Assembly (NCBI RefSeq): GCF_025698545.1 | Contig: NC_068570.1 | Coordinates: forward strand, 42,055,924 to 42,119,923 | DNA length: 64,000 nucleotides | Origin: Gossypium raimondii | Lineage: Eukaryota > Streptophyta > Magnoliopsida > Malvales > Malvaceae | Direction of reading: 5' to 3' | Part shown: piece by piece, positions 1 to 12,700 of the stretch | How positions within the stretch are numbered: the stretch's first letter is position 1 | Layout: each line of letters opens with the position of its first letter | Program-made: the position numbers and the translations under genes | The notes under the pieces: model-generated | The model's database searches: none | What the model was told of the DNA's origin: nothing | What the model saw: the letters and a program-made list of their open reading frames with translations, nothing else

Positions 1-1734
1 AGAAAATAATTAAAGAACAGTATTCAAGGAAGAAGAATGAGCTTTTCCTGAACTCTTCTTACATATATATAACTCATCCTATTCGGTGGAATTTACAAGT
101 GTCTCACATTTCAGAATTTCCCTTCTTATTGGTCTATAGTTTTCAAGAGAAATATAAATGAGAATCTCGTATGATAAATATAAGACTAGTCTATCTAGTT
201 GGTTCCTAACCAGGTTACTTTACAACCTAACTAGCACAATACTTTAGACAAACAAGGTGTACTATACTTTTGACGATAATTCATATCATACTTACCCCTT
301 TTTGCTTAACACTATCTTTTCCTTTAAATAGCATAATATCTAGAAACAAAATCTTCACTTACATACACAGTAGTTACAATACGCCCAGATCTATGCACCA
401 AAAGAAATATATGGACGGATTACACTTCGCCAAACATATTATTTTGTCGCTATTCGCCAAAATCTTAAGTCTACCAAACTTGGGGTGTGACAGGGGGTAG
501 CAGTAGATAGTCCAAAAATGAACTCATTAGGAAAAATATGCTTTAAAATGACAACTTCATTGCCATCAGTGAGGAAATGCACCTCCAAAACAACTACCAC
601 AACTACAACTACGACTGTTGCAACATTGCCTCATCCTCCTCTGCTATTTTAGCGTATGGATATACTACCTAAGACACGATGTGGGCTTAATAAGCCTAAA
701 TGTATTCAATGTGGCAATATTGCACATTCTAGGTTAAAGGGAAATCTCTTCTTCTTCTTCTTCTTCTTCTTTTTGTTGTTTAAATTTTATTTTCATATGT
801 AGTTATGGGATTTTTTTGTGTTGCAATTTACCCTCGAAAGAACAAATGATTTTAGTTTAGCTGTCAATTGTTGTTATTTGGTTTTGTTTGGTCAAAAGTT
901 GTAGGACCATTGTAAAATTTGCAAACTTTGTAATTCAATTTAGATATTTGATTAGTTAATCCATTCAAGTTCTAACAATCTCATTGATGGTGTTTGAAAA
1001 TAATTCTTTTAGTGGTTTGCTGGGAAATGAAAGAACATGAAAAAGAAAAAGAAGGAAAAAGAAAGGAAAATAAAGAAATAAAAAAAAGAAAATAAATATT
1101 TTAATATTAAGAAAAGAAAGAAAAAAAACATGTGACACATTTAACATGCCACGTCAAACGCACGTTACTAAATAACGGTAGCAAAGGGTTGAGTGGTATT
1201 TTTGTAATAACGTGATAATGTTAGTGACATCTTCATAAGTTTTAAAAAGTTGGTGGCAAAAATTATAAATTAACCAAAGTTCTGTGGCATTTGGTGTAGT
1301 TTACCCTAAATATTTTACTATTATAAAGTGAATATCCATTAGAATAAGAAATTTGATATACTTTAGGACTCTAATGTCTTTTAGGAATAGAGATTTATTT
1401 TGTTTATATTTTTATGTCTATAAATATAGAAATCATTGTAAATATTTTGTTTTCTTATTTTTCTTATTTTTTATTTTATAACGTCAATGATATAATTAAT
1501 CTTATTTTTAATTTTAAATTATTGACATACAGACACAAAATTTAAAAACAAATGTGCACCAACCATTGAATCCTTTGACAAGTAAACTTGGGGTAGGTAA
1601 ATTTTCACATGGATCAAAAGGGTTTTGATAAAAGTCTTGTTGCAAATTTACCTTAAACTAAAGGGTTTTTTTTCTTTTACGTTTATTAAATTTATATACT
1701 AATCATAAGTCAAATCGAAACCAAATTGACACAC
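1..1734. other. AT-rich intergenic sequence, no gene seen
   Basis: There is no convincing coding sequence. Near 480-500 the text reads GGGGTGTGACA followed by a G-run, which resembles an LTR end next to a polypurine tract, but I cannot find the rest of such an element. A purine-rich stretch (about 1020-1130) and a CTT microsatellite are the only other structure. Short ORFs here are low-complexity or lack any recognisable domain. Confidence 0.5.
747..771. repeat. (CTT)n microsatellite
   Basis: A simple trinucleotide tract of about eight CTT/TTC units is seen directly. Confidence 0.9.
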
Positions 1735-1737
1735 TTA

Positions 1738-1891
1738 GGGTGAGTTTAGATGGGCCGTATGTTTACTTGCGGTTAGTGTAAAAATAGCGGTGGCGATAAG
1801 ATTAGATACTGTAGCGATACTATAACGTGAGACAAAAAGTAAGTTAAACGCACCGCACCGCATGCACCCAATCGCCCATCCAAACCCACCC
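1738..1891. mobile_element. Harbinger/Tourist-like MITE
   Basis: This 154-bp element starts GGGTGAGTTTAGATGGGC and ends GCCCATCCAAACCCACCC, so its ends are inverted repeats of about 18 bp with two mismatches. It is flanked on both sides by TTA (1735-1737 and 1892-1894). A 3-bp TWA target duplication with G-rich termini is the hallmark of PIF/Harbinger MITEs. It has no coding capacity and would need a transposase supplied elsewhere. The superfamily call is inferred from the TSD and length. Confidence 0.8.
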
Positions 1892-1894
1892 TTA

Positions 1895-2223
1895 GTCTTG
1901 TACGAGTAAACCAAAAAGGTAATTGTGAAATTTACACCTATTGAATTTATTTAGATACAATAAATGTAATATAAAATAAAATCGAACCCATATTTTCTAC
2001 CAATTTTATGGTCCTCAAATCGCATTTGTGCACTCTGTTGCAATGTTCATTGGACATCCACGATCTAACTAGACAGACCTCTTCTATACAGAAAAATTAA
2101 ATCAAAAGGGAAAATGTAAAACCCAGAAAAAGGAAATTAAAATTAAAACTAAAAAGGTAAATGAAAACCGTAACACATATGAATACCCAGTCTTAGGAAA
2201 CTTTCAAGAACTGGTTGTCTTGT
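1895..2223. other. 3' flank of the ERF gene
   Basis: AT-rich sequence between the MITE and the ERF stop codon. It probably contains the ERF 3' UTR. No other feature is seen. Confidence 0.4.
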
Positions 2224-2835
2224 TTAAGTTATCCGATTCTGATCCTTTATTAGGGGACTCCCTGTTGTCTTGCTCTCTGATTCCGATATGGATGCCCCAA
2301 ATGAAATCACGGTGGAGCTACTACCTGAACCACAGGTTGTTTCTTCCAATCTTTTTGAGCTTACATTCGGCCGTAATCTTTGAACCGATGATGGTTCCAC
2401 CGAAACTTCAGCTGGGAAATTCAGTAAAGCCTTTGAACCACGCATCCTATAAGCTGCCTTGTCATAAGCCAAAGCAGCAGCTTCAGCTGTTTCGAATGTG
2501 CCTAGCCACATCCGTGCCCCTTGTCGAGTGGAGTCACGGATCTCGGCGGCGTATTTACCCCATGGGCGACGCCTGACTCCCCTGTAATGCTTCTTGGGTG
2601 AGTTCCTGGCTGGTTCAAGCGTGGTTTGGTTTGTTGCGGTTACCTGAAACTGAAACTGATGGCAATAGTTATTGAGTGGGAGGGCGTGATGAGCGTTGGC
2701 TTCGTCCAAGACTTGGAAGATGAACATGTCTTGTGAATCATTCTCATTAAGTGGGAGATGATGATCCATATTCTGGGACTGGGAGACTTCAACCATGGAT
2801 TCCTTTCGGACCTTTTTTGCTCTATGGGATGTCAT
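2224..2835 (-). CDS. AP2/ERF-domain transcription factor (ERF group IX-like)
   Basis: A single-exon 203-residue protein. One AP2/ERF DNA-binding domain spans about residues 82-141. It begins [19 protein letters not shown], contains the [16 protein letters not shown] segment and ends in ALLNFP. Counting from the leading H, domain positions 14 and 19 are Ala and Asp, the ERF-subfamily signature linked to GCC-box (AGCCGCC) binding rather than DREB-type DRE binding. The N-terminus has a basic patch (KKVRK) and an acidic stretch (ENDSQD) that could help activation. The C-terminus is Ser-rich, with a GSGSSS run. Length and lack of introns fit group IX ERFs, which act in the nucleus in ethylene, jasmonate and wound responses. 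The first ATG is chosen because it gives the longest frame; Met14 and Met23 are possible later starts. A TATA box lies about 95 bp upstream. The exact ortholog is not resolved. Confidence 0.93.
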   Translation of the reverse strand: MTSHRAKKVRKESMVEVSQSQNMDHHLPLNENDSQDMFIFQVLDEANAHHALPLNNYCHQFQFQVTATNQTTLEPARNSPKKHYRGVRRRPWGKYAAEIRDSTRQGARMWLGTFETAEAAALAYDKAAYRMRGSKALLNFPAEVSVEPSSVQRLRPNVSSKRLEETTCGSGSSSTVISFGASISESESKTTGSPLIKDQNRIT

Positions 2836-2930
2836 GTTGGGTTGATGAAGCCCTCAAGTTTGTACAGAGTGGCTCTAGTCTACACTTGTATTTAATTTAA
2901 GAAACTATAATCGTGATTATGCGTAGTATA

Positions 2931-2938
2931 TATTTATA
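2931..2938 (-). promoter_or_regulatory. TATA box of the ERF gene
   Basis: Read on the minus strand this is TATAAATA, about 95 bp upstream of the ERF start codon, a sensible distance for a core promoter with a short 5' UTR. No GCC box or other defined element was recognised nearby. Confidence 0.6.
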
Positions 2939-3016
2939 TCCTCGTTTAAAATATGCTGAGATTTGTTCGAAGATACCATCATTCTTTTTCTTTCCTTAAT
3001 ATTCTAATATCATATA

Positions 3017-3054
<38 letters not shown>

Positions 3055-3400
3055 CAAAGTTATTAAATTTTTAATATGTTTATACAATAAAAATTTGACA
3101 TGCGATAAAAAATTATTTACGGAGAAAAATTTTGCAACATAAACCCTTTAGCTTTTTATATAATTTTTAAACGTGTTTGCAAGTTATATCTTCATGATAA
3201 GTGCTTTCAATTTGCTTATATTCACTAATTCAACTTACAATTTTACATTATATGTCACTATAAATTTTAAAACAGTTTAATAATTTTTTAAAAATATTAT
3301 CACTATTTTCACAAATTAAATAAACTATTATAATTGAATAACCTTTTTAATATTTGAATATAAAATTTTAACTTTAAAATTCCAAATAATTTTATACAAT
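2939..3400. other. AT-rich upstream region of the ERF gene
   Basis: Distal promoter and spacer. It contains the AT microsatellite at 3022-3052 but no other recognisable element. Confidence 0.4.
3022..3052. repeat. (TA)n microsatellite
   Basis: About fifteen perfect TA units are seen directly, in the distal upstream region of the ERF gene. Confidence 0.95.
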
Positions 3401-3864
3401 AATTCCAAGTAATTTTAGAACATAGTACTTTTTAGAAACTATTTTAAGAATGTTTTTTAGAAAAAAATGATAAGTTTAAAAATGACATTAAGTATTTTGA
3501 AAATTATTTATACTGTTAGAATATTTGTTTCATATATATAATATTCATTTTAAACTAATATATAAAAATTATGTTTTAAATTTTATTTGTGTCATTTATA
3601 ATTCTGACATTTGTTCATACTTCCGATCATATTATGTTTTAATTTTTATCTCATTATAAAATTATATTATGTTTTTAAATTTTAATACTTAATTTTTTAT
3701 ATATTAGTTTAAAATGAATATTATATATATGAAACAAATATTCTAACGGTATAAATAATTTTCAAAATACTTAATGTCATTTTTAAACTTATCATTCTTT
3801 TTCTAAAAAAACTTTCTTAAAATAGTTTTTAAAAGTACCATGTTCTAAAATTACTTGGAATTTT
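3401..3864. mobile_element. Long inverted repeat (foldback/MITE-like element)
   Basis: The arm at 3401-3570 is nearly the reverse complement of 3691-3864. For example, CCAAGTAATTTTAGAACAT on the left matches ATGTTCTAAAATTACTTGG on the right, and the match runs for about 170 bp with scattered mismatches and small indels. About 120 bp of AT-rich loop separates the arms. The structure is typical of a foldback transposon or long-TIR MITE. Exact termini and target duplication could not be fixed, so the family is unassigned. If transcribed it would form a long hairpin. Confidence 0.75.
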
Positions 3865-6303
3865 ATAGAAATTTGTATATAGGCACAAGGATGATGTAAG
3901 AAATTTCGTATAAGAAATCAAAATAAAATTAAAAATATTTGAGAGACTAAAGCTAAAACTTTTTGTTAAAATAATTTAAATTGAACAAATAATTTTTGAG
4001 GGACTAAAATGCAATTTTTATTTGGCCAATGCTAAAACAACTAAAATAAATTCTTAATGTTATGTGGTTATTAATATAATAACATAAGGAAAAATTATTT
4101 GATAAATATGTATTACATAGATAGATATACAATAAAGAATAATTAATACAAATTTATATTTAAATTTAGAAATATTAGTAAAAAATATTTTAAAATTAGA
4201 CCTCTTTAATTTAATTAAAAATTATACCTTCACTTATGCAAAAACAAGTAATGTGAATGACTAAAATTACTAATTTATATTAAATTATTACTAATTTATA
4301 TTCTAAAATATGATAAAATTAATCGTAATACCAAAAGTAGCATTAATGTATTATATAAGCAAAAAGAAGGTGAGAGAAACTAGAGATTCTACTTTATTTC
4401 TTGATTGGAATTTATAAAAGATGAAATTTTACCCTCATATTTTTAGTTTCTACATGAATTTATTTCATTTTCTTTAACTATATTGGATCATGACATATCT
4501 ATAATATTGGTGAAAATGATTATATAATAAATTTGTAAAATATATAAGTTAAATATGTAAGTTGGGAAAGTGAAAATTATGTCTCAAATTCCTACCCTTT
4601 TATATGTATGCATATATTTCTTAGATTTTGTATTAAAAAATACAAAAATCTTCCTAAAATAATATTTATTACATTGAATAAATAATGTGTTTTAATAAAT
4701 TTACAATTGAGTTCAAACCGGTTGATAGATGACACCTACTCAATTAAAATCTTAAATAATAACATAAATTGGATACCATTGTTAAGATAATTATATGACC
4801 AATTGAGGTAAGTTCGATATTCATATATATATTTTTGATATTTGCCATGTTCGTTTTGTGGTACATGTTTAAGGCTCGTGACTGTTTTTCTTAATAATAT
4901 TATCTTTAAAATTGAATATAAATTCTCCTTTTAGGAATACAATATATTTCACTATTAAATTAAACACTTGTTGATCCTACAATAATATATATCCTTTTAG
5001 GCTCCTTGGTATCTGAAAGAGAGTATAAAAATGGTAAAGGATGAGATATTTAGTTTCAATTTATTATAGATTTAAGTAAAAAAAAATATTGAATTTAGTA
5101 ATATTACGTGGCATAAAGATTATGAATGTACCAAAAACTTGAAGGAGTTGTGAGAGGGTGAGGGACATATGCTCGTTTGGGAAAAATAGCATAGGATTGT
5201 CTTAAATGAATAATTTTCATTGGAAAAGCAAAGTTAGGTTGGACGTCAATTTTGAACACTTCATTTCGTTGAATGTAGCTTTGATTGCGTAGAAACATGT
5301 GCAAACACATTGAAAAGCAAAAGGCTGAAAAAGCTAATGATTTCCCACGAAAATTCTACAAGTTTAAAATCCACAAGTTTTTTTATTTTTATTTATCAAA
5401 AAGAATCTCATAAATATCCATTTCATAATTATAATAATTATTTTTTAAAATTCGATAGTTAAGTTAGTTGAACCCTTTTATATCAACATCTAATGACGAA
5501 AGAGTTTGGCATCCATTGGAATGATTGAGGTCAGCAAGGTCGTCATGTTATTACTAGAACACCAGAGTCCTTTTCGAAATAAATAGCTGGAAATCAAGTC
5601 GATCTCCGCCTTGACTTTTCAACTTGTACAGAGCAATGAAAAACCTGATACAACTCCATCCCTTCTTAAATTGTTGCCCACAGCTTCTAGAGTATAAAGA
5701 ATTCCACCAGTCCACGCAATATAAAATTATTTTAATATTATCAAATGAAAACTTTGACCTGCGTTATCGAGTTTAAATAATAATTTTTAAAATATATAAT
5801 TTTTTTTAAAAATCTCTTCATATATTATAATTATATTTGTTATTTTTTTATAAATAGTGTGGGTCTAAAAGAATCTTTTGAATAGATTAAATTATTGTTT
5901 TATTTATTATATTATATTATTGGATTGAGAATGAATGATTTGTTACTATTATATTATATGAAATATTACAAGGTGTTTTTCGTGGTAGACGCAGAAATTT
6001 TCGAATTAATTATAAAATATATATATGTTGCAAGCCAAAATTATCATGGTTAAAATGATAATATTATTGTTTCATAATTTTTTCAATTAACTTAAATTAA
6101 TTAAAAGATAAATAATAAAATTTATAATGCCACTAATTAAATTAAATTAAATTGATTAAGTAATAATATCAAATTATTATTTTATCTCTATCTAATTAAA
6201 TTAATTTGAGATAAATAATAAATAAAATAGTTTAAATATTTTTTATCACTTTAAACGGATGGTTTACATTCCACAATAACTGTCATTTACTTAAAAAAAT
6301 AGC
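3865..6303. other. AT-rich intergenic sequence
   Basis: Mostly low-complexity AT-rich DNA. A less AT-rich island at about 5510-5710 reads on the minus strand as one open stretch of about 45 codons (including SCGQQFKKGWSCIRFFIAL), but I do not recognise it and it soon meets stops. A 68-codon minus ORF at 5104-5310 has no recognisable domain. Phrases like 'gggactaaaatgcaattt' near 4000 are common in old cotton-type LTR sequence. Confidence 0.4.
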
Positions 6304-8884
6304 TGTAACAGCCCGTTTTTCAGTGGTATCAGAAACAGTGGTTTTAGAGTCACCAAATTCAACGAGTAAGTTCGTAATTATTATTTAATATTTACGAGTT
6401 AACTATGGTTTTAAAAATATTTTTAATATGATAATTTATGCTATTCGAATGATTAATTAAGTTCAAGTGGTAAGACACTAAGGTTAAGTGGTTTTAGAAA
6501 ATGAGGTATCGAGACCTCATCTCTATAAACCGAGTCGTAAATATTTTTATAAATATTTACAAAGTGTCATTAAGGTGGTATTAAAGTTTCGTTGAAAAAT
6601 TTTAACATTTCGATAGTTAATTAATTAAAAGGACTAAATTGTAAAGATGTAAAATTTAATCACTATTTGATTTGAGTGATTAAATGGTTAATTGAATAAA
6701 GGAAAAGAGACTTAAACGGTAACTAAACCATGTTCAAAGTTTCCAAGCAATGGTGTTATGATTGAATCCACTAGCTTTTGGATTAATTGTTCTTTTAGTC
6801 CTAATTAGTTTGAGATTAAGTTGTAAATAAATTTATTTAGTTAGAATTTAATTAAATTGAAGGACCAATTGTGAAATTAAACCTTCCTTTGATGGTAATT
6901 ATGCCATATATTTATGTGATGGACAAATATGGACATGAGTTTGGTGTTTTATTTATTTATTTAATCAAGGGCAAAATAGTAATTTGATAATTAAATTAAA
7001 TTAAATTAAAAGAAAAAGTTTCGTCCATTCTTTTAATGGTGCATGTAAGTTCAATTTAGCCCCGTTTTCAATAATTTTTTATGTTTTTGATATCGTTGGA
7101 ACTAGGTCCAGCTAGCCCGTACCTTCGATTTTGAAACTGCTAAAGATTGTGAATGTTTCCATTGATGAATCTATATGATTTTAGCTATTAAATGATGAAT
7201 TTGAGATGCTGGTATATATTTAAAAGTATTTTGTTAAGTAATTTTGATGAATTTTCCAATTAGGGACTAAATTGTTAAAATAGAAAAATACAAGAGTTTG
7301 TTGTGAAATTATTGCAAAAATGGGCTGTAATGAATGCCATGAATATTAGAATAGCATGAGCTTGCATTAAAAATGGTTAATTTGCATGTTTTAGGCTCAG
7401 GGACTAAATTGAATAAAAGTAAAATGTTAGGGGCAATTTTGTAAAAATGTAAAAATACTAAATTTCATAAAATAAATTGTTTTATTGTTTGAACTAATAA
7501 ATTGAATGAAATTATTAATTTAGATTAAGGTCGAGTGAAAAATCGAGGAGAATAGAAAATTGACCAAAATGTCCCTATACTTTGACATTTTTACAATTTA
7601 GCCAGGTAAGTTCGTACGGTTAGAATTTAACATCAATATGAATTTTTGAGTAGATTAGCTGGTACAAATTGTATATTTATTTTTAATTATTGATAATTAA
7701 TGGTAATTTGAGATATAATATTGAATTTGATTACTCGGATTGGATTGAATGCAGGATAGAGTACAGTCGTGATTTGGTGTGTTTGGCTGGACTAAAAATG
7801 TACTCATATCATAAGTCATTTTTCTTATGGAAAATCTCGGTAAGGTAATTTTTTTAATGAATTTGAAAGATTTGTTATTTATTGAATATTGACTTGAACA
7901 TAAATGAATTCATCAGTTGAGATTTTGTAAATGTGATAATGTGCAAATATGATAATTGGATATTAGTTGTATTTGGAAAGTGAATTGGAGCCCTATTAAC
8001 TATATCAGGCTGAGTCGGGTATAGATGACATGCCATAGGATAGGAAGAGTTCAGGAATTTTTTCGACTTCGAGTCGATGAGGCTGGGTGCCAATTTACTT
8101 TGGTTTAACCGATGAGACATTAGATGTCAAATTTATATAGCGCTAGGCACATTTAGTACTTCGGATTTATCCGATGAGGCACTGGGTACCAAACTGGTGT
8201 GTTGGTTGGATCCGTGTATCCGTTCGATTCCAAGTCGTGTTAATAGGGGTAATTAAATAAAACGGTAAGATTTGTAGAAATGGCTTGGAAATGGTCATTT
8301 TCTTGTCTACACGGCCTAAGACACGGGCGTGTGTCTCAGCAATGTATGACACACGGCTTAAAACACGGGGGTGTGTCTCAGCCGTGTGTGACACACGGCC
8401 AGGTGACACGGTCGTATGTCCTCTGTAGTTTTTAAAGGGTTACAAGTCAGGCTGTTACATGGCCTAACACACGGCCTGGCACACGAGTGTGTGAGATTAC
8501 TTCGAAGGGTACACGACCTAGCACAGGAGCGTGTGACTTGGCCATGTGACCAAGTCAGAGAGTTACACGGCCTAAGACACAGGCGTGTCTCCCGATCGTG
8601 TGAGTCACACGGCCTGACCACACGACAGTGTGACCCCTACAATGTGAATTTTTCTATCTTTTTCCATGAAGTTCTACATGTTTCCGATTTAGTCTTGACT
8701 TGTTTCTAATGCGTATTTAGGGTCTTGAGGGCTCGTATAAGGGACAGTATATAAGATTTTGATTAGTTTTATTATGAATATTTATATGTTATTAAACGTT
8801 TCAAAATTCTATCTATTTGATCCGTAAACCCGGTAATACTCTGTAACCCTGTTCCGGCGACGGACACGGGTTAAGAGTGTTACA
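6304..8884 (+). mobile_element. Solo LTR, Gypsy-type (about 2.6 kb)
   Basis: It begins TGTAACAGCCCG and ends GTGTTACA, forming the TG...CA inverted ends of an LTR. The preceding 5 bp (ATAGC, 6299-6303) and following 5 bp (CTAGC, 8885-8889) match at 4 of 5 positions, so this is an insertion with a slightly mutated target duplication. No internal region or second LTR adjoins it, so recombination between two LTRs probably left this one. The 3' third carries a cluster of ACACGGCC/GTGTGTC motifs. It inserted just upstream of the TATA box of an older LTR. ORFs inside are frame accidents of the repeats. Confidence 0.8.
8311..8640. repeat. Cluster of degenerate ACACGG...CGTGTG motifs inside the solo LTR
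   Basis: Short units such as ACACGGCC, GACACGGGCGTGTGTC and CGTGTGA recur about ten times in both orientations. Many are self-complementary and could form small hairpins. Similar motifs, more degraded, occur near 14610-14700 and 23060-23175 in the Gypsy LTRs, which suggests a shared LTR regulatory or structural module. Confidence 0.75.
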
Positions 8885-9184
8885 CTAGCACTATAAAAGG
8901 GAGTCACCTTCAAGTCATTCTACACATTCACAAATTTAGAAATTTAAAAATTCTCTAAAGGAAATATTTTGCATACTTGAAGCCCTTTCTAAAATTTCAA
9001 AAACTTTTTGAAGAAATCTTGATGAATACTAAATCAATTCTAAACAAAGTTGTGTTCCTACTTGTCCAACTAAAGAAAGGAGGTCAAAACTTATTTCTAA
9101 AAAATATCATGTTTCGATATTGTTTAATTGAAAAAAAAGAGGTCTAAACCTGTTTTAGGAGTACGTCACGACAACACTTGAAGC
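8885..9184 (+). mobile_element. Remnant LTR (left part), Tat-like element
   Basis: This segment has a TATAAAAG box, then what looks like an R/U5 leader. It is interrupted at 9184 by the Copia element and resumes at 24932, ending at a primer-site-like sequence at about 25118-25139. It is therefore read as an older LTR, later split by insertions. Its 5' boundary was not found. Confidence 0.5.
8892..8899 (+). promoter_or_regulatory. TATA box in the remnant Tat-like LTR
   Basis: TATAAAAG followed by GGAG and a C/A-rich leader is typical of a Pol II LTR promoter. The solo LTR sits only 7 bp upstream, so the original U3 has been displaced by about 2.6 kb. Confidence 0.5.
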
Positions 9185-9362
9185 TGTTGGAAAATATGTA
9201 ATTTTAGAAAACTTTGAGGCATATTCTCGATTAGTAAAGGTGGATAGTTGAATCATAAAATTATGGTTTTATATTCTACTCCAATAAACCTCTACAACGG
9301 TATATCATATGCTCAAAATGGTCGAGTGATGAATGAGAAATTTACCCTCAAAGTAAGCTACA
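9185..9362 (+). repeat. 5' LTR of the Copia element (truncated)
   Basis: About 178 bp match the 3' LTR pieces at 13460-13524 and 23937-24046 (for example the shared GGTATATCATATGCTCAAAA). The match stops after AAGCTAC. The 3' LTR continues about 880 bp further, so this copy carries an internal deletion. Confidence 0.8.
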
Positions 9363-9780
9363 ATAGAATTGATTTTCATTTTGTTTCAGAATATTAATTC
9401 TGCTGTTTAACAAAATCAAAGGGTAATATAAATTGGAAATTAAAATTTTTATTTATTATGGCATTAATTATGGCTTTAAATTGTGAAAACTTAAATTGTA
9501 GCTTCAAAATTGTGACATCAAAGAAAAAGAAATTTATCAACGATGAATTAAAAAGACAATATGAGAGTGCATGTCTACGATTGGTTCTTTGAAAGACTTG
9601 GTATTTAAGCACACCAAGTGCACCACCTGTCGTTCAGAGTTACCTACCTGGTGCATTATTTTATTATGTTTTTGATTAGGCCGTATAAACTTTTGTTCTG
9701 GGTTTTATTAAATTCCTGTTGTCTAACAAAAGTTGATAATTTTTCTAATTCTGGTTTTGTTTCTGAAATCTTAACAAAGA
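9363..9780 (+). other. Residual Copia gag/leader region
   Basis: Sequence between the truncated 5' LTR and the recognisable pol. No open gag frame can be followed. Short ORFs at 9394-9612 (minus) and 9618-9836 (plus) have no recognisable domain. Confidence 0.4.
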
Positions 9781-12700
9781 ATGGAAACTCCCACCAACGC
9801 TGTGGAAGATATGAGCTTATGTGTTGTGATTTCTGAAGTCAACATGGTTGGCTCAAATCCAAGAGAATGGTGGCTTGATATTGGTGCCACACGTCATATC
9901 TGTTGTGACAAAAACTCCTTTTCTGAGTTGGAGCCTTGTGAAAGTAGGGAGAAGCTCTATATGGGCAATGCTGCGACTTCCAAGATCAAGAGGAAGGGTA
10001 TTATGGTCTTGAAGATAACTTCTGGCAAAAAACTTAAGCTTCAAAATGTGTTGTATGTGCCTGACATACGGAAGAATCTTGTTTCTGAAACACTCCTTAG
10101 TGCGCACGGCTTTAGGATTGTGTTTGAATCCCAAAAACTAATTTTGTCTAATGGGGGAATGTTTGTAGGAAGGGGATATGTATTAAATGACATGTGGAAA
10201 CTTAATGTAATCTCTGTAAAAGCCAAAACTATGAATAAAAATGTTGCTTCTTCTTCTGTTTATATGCTTGAGTCATTTAATTTATGGCGTGGTAGGCTCA
10301 AACATGTTAATTATGATACTTTACAAACATTAATTAACTTAGAGCACATTCTTTCATTTCACATTAACTATAAACATAAATGTGAAACTTGTGTTGAGGC
10401 AAAATTAACAAGGTCTTAATCTCAAACTGTTGAAAGAAGCACAGATTCACTTGATCTAATGCATATCGATACTTGTGACTTAAAGTTTGTTCAAATGAGA
10501 GGAGGGAATAAATATTTTATTACCTTCATTGATGATAACACAAAATATTGCTACGTATATTTGCTTAAGAGCAAAGACGAAGCTATAGAGAAATTTATTC
10601 TCTATAAGCGTGAAGTTGAAACCTAACTTAATAAAAAGATTAAGATGGTAAGAAGTGATCGTTGTGGTGAATATGTTGTATCATTTTGTGAATACTGTGC
10701 ACAACATGGTATTATTCATGAAGTGACACTACCATTCTCTCTTCAAACAAATGGAGTAGCTGAGCAGAAAAATCAGACTCTAAAGGAAATGATGAACGCA
10801 TTGCTAGGAAGCTCTAGGTTATCACAGAACATGTGGGAAAAAGCTATTCTGTCAGCTAATTACCTTTTAAATAAGGTTCCCCGCAAGAAAAGGGACAAGA
10901 CACCATATGAGTTATAGAAAGATAGAAAATCTTCTTACAACTACTTGAAAGTGTGGGGGTGTCTTGCAAAAGTAATGGCTCTGTTACCAAAGCAAATGAA
11001 AAGAGGTCCTAAAACGGTGGATTGATTTGTATTGGCTATGCAGATCATAGCAATGCATATAGGTTTCTTATGTATAAATCAAAGAATCCTGACATTCACA
11101 ATAATACTATATTGGAATCAAAGAATGCTTCGTTCTTTGAAAATATCTTCCCTTGTAAAGCTAGGGAAGTTGATTCAAGTTCAACAAAACGAACTTCATA
11201 GACTATAAATGAAAATAGTCAAGAATAGGTTGAAACTGAGATAAAGCCAATGACGAGTAAAAGAGCAAGGGTGGAAAAATCTTTTGGATCGAATTTTCTA
11301 ACCTTTATGCTAGAGGTCGAACCTTAAGCGTATTATGATGCTATATAGTCATTAGAAAGCACCTCGTGGAAAGATGCTATTGAAAGTGAAATTGATTCCA
11401 TCATGCAAAATCATACATGGTAATTAGTGGACCTTCCTCCGAGAATTACACCATCAAATTCTAAATGGATTTTCAAATGGAAAATGGAAGCAGATGGAAC
11501 AATTGTTAAGTACAAGGCCAGATTGGTTATAAAAGGTTATAGACAAAAGGAAGGCCTTGACTACTTTGATCATTTTTCTCCAATATCCAGAAGAACTTCT
11601 ATAAGAATGATACTTGCAATTGTCACCTTACGAAATCTAGAAGTACATCAAATGGATGTTAAAACAACTTTTCTAAATGGAGATCTTAATGAAGAAATTT
11701 ACATGGAACAACTTGAGGGTCATGTAGTTTCAGGTCAAGAAAGGAAAGTTTGTAAATTGGTGAAGTCTTTATATGGACTTAAGCAAGCACCAAAACATTG
11801 ACATGAAAAGTTCGATAACGTCATGATGACAAATGGCTTTAAGGTTAATGAGCGTGACAAATGTGTGTATGTCAAAACTACTGATAGTGGATATATAATC
11901 TTATATTTATATATTGATGACATACTCATTGTTGGAAGTAACTATGAAATGGTAAAACGTACCAAAGACATGTTAAATTCAAGGTTTGACATAAAAGATA
12001 TGGGACTAGCTAATGTGACTTTAGGCATCCAAATCAGGAGGTCATCTGAAGGTCTCATATTAACTTAGTCACACTATATGAACAAGATTCTTAGGAAATT
12101 TAGCAAGGACAATTTTGGCATAGCCAGAACTCCAATAGATATGAGGCAACATCAGTCCAAGAACAAAGGTGAAAGTTCTAATCAAGTGGAATATGCAAGA
12201 GTCATAGGCAGTCTAATGTACCTTATGAGCTGTACTAGATAGATATTACTTTCATTGTAAGCAGTTTAGGCAAATTCACAAGCAATCCAGGGGAAAACCA
12301 CTAGAAAGCAATTATGAAGATACTGAGATATCTCAGATATACTCTAGACTATGGATTGCATTATTCCAAAGATCTTGCTATTTTAGAAGGATTCTCCGAT
12401 GCCAATTGGATATTTGATATTCAAGATACCAAAGGCACATGCCAATTGGATATTTGATATTCAAGATACCAAAGGCACAAGTGGATATGTTTTTACATTG
12501 AGAGGAGGAGCTGTGTCATGGAAATCCTAAAGACAAACTATTATAACCAGATCCACAATGGAATCTAAGTTTATAGCTTTAGACAAATCTGGAGAAGAGG
12601 CCGAATGACTTCAAAACTTCTTAGAGGATATTCTTGACTGGCCAAAGCTTGTGCCCACAATATGTATATATTGTGATAACCAAGCAACAATTGGTAGGGC

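Noticed and set aside
270..500. 76-codon ORF near the left edge
   Set aside because: No domain, AT-rich context and no promoter or splice signals.
8167..8709. Overlapping ORFs on both strands of about 80-97 codons
   Set aside because: They fall in the ACACGG motif cluster of a solo LTR and have no domain.
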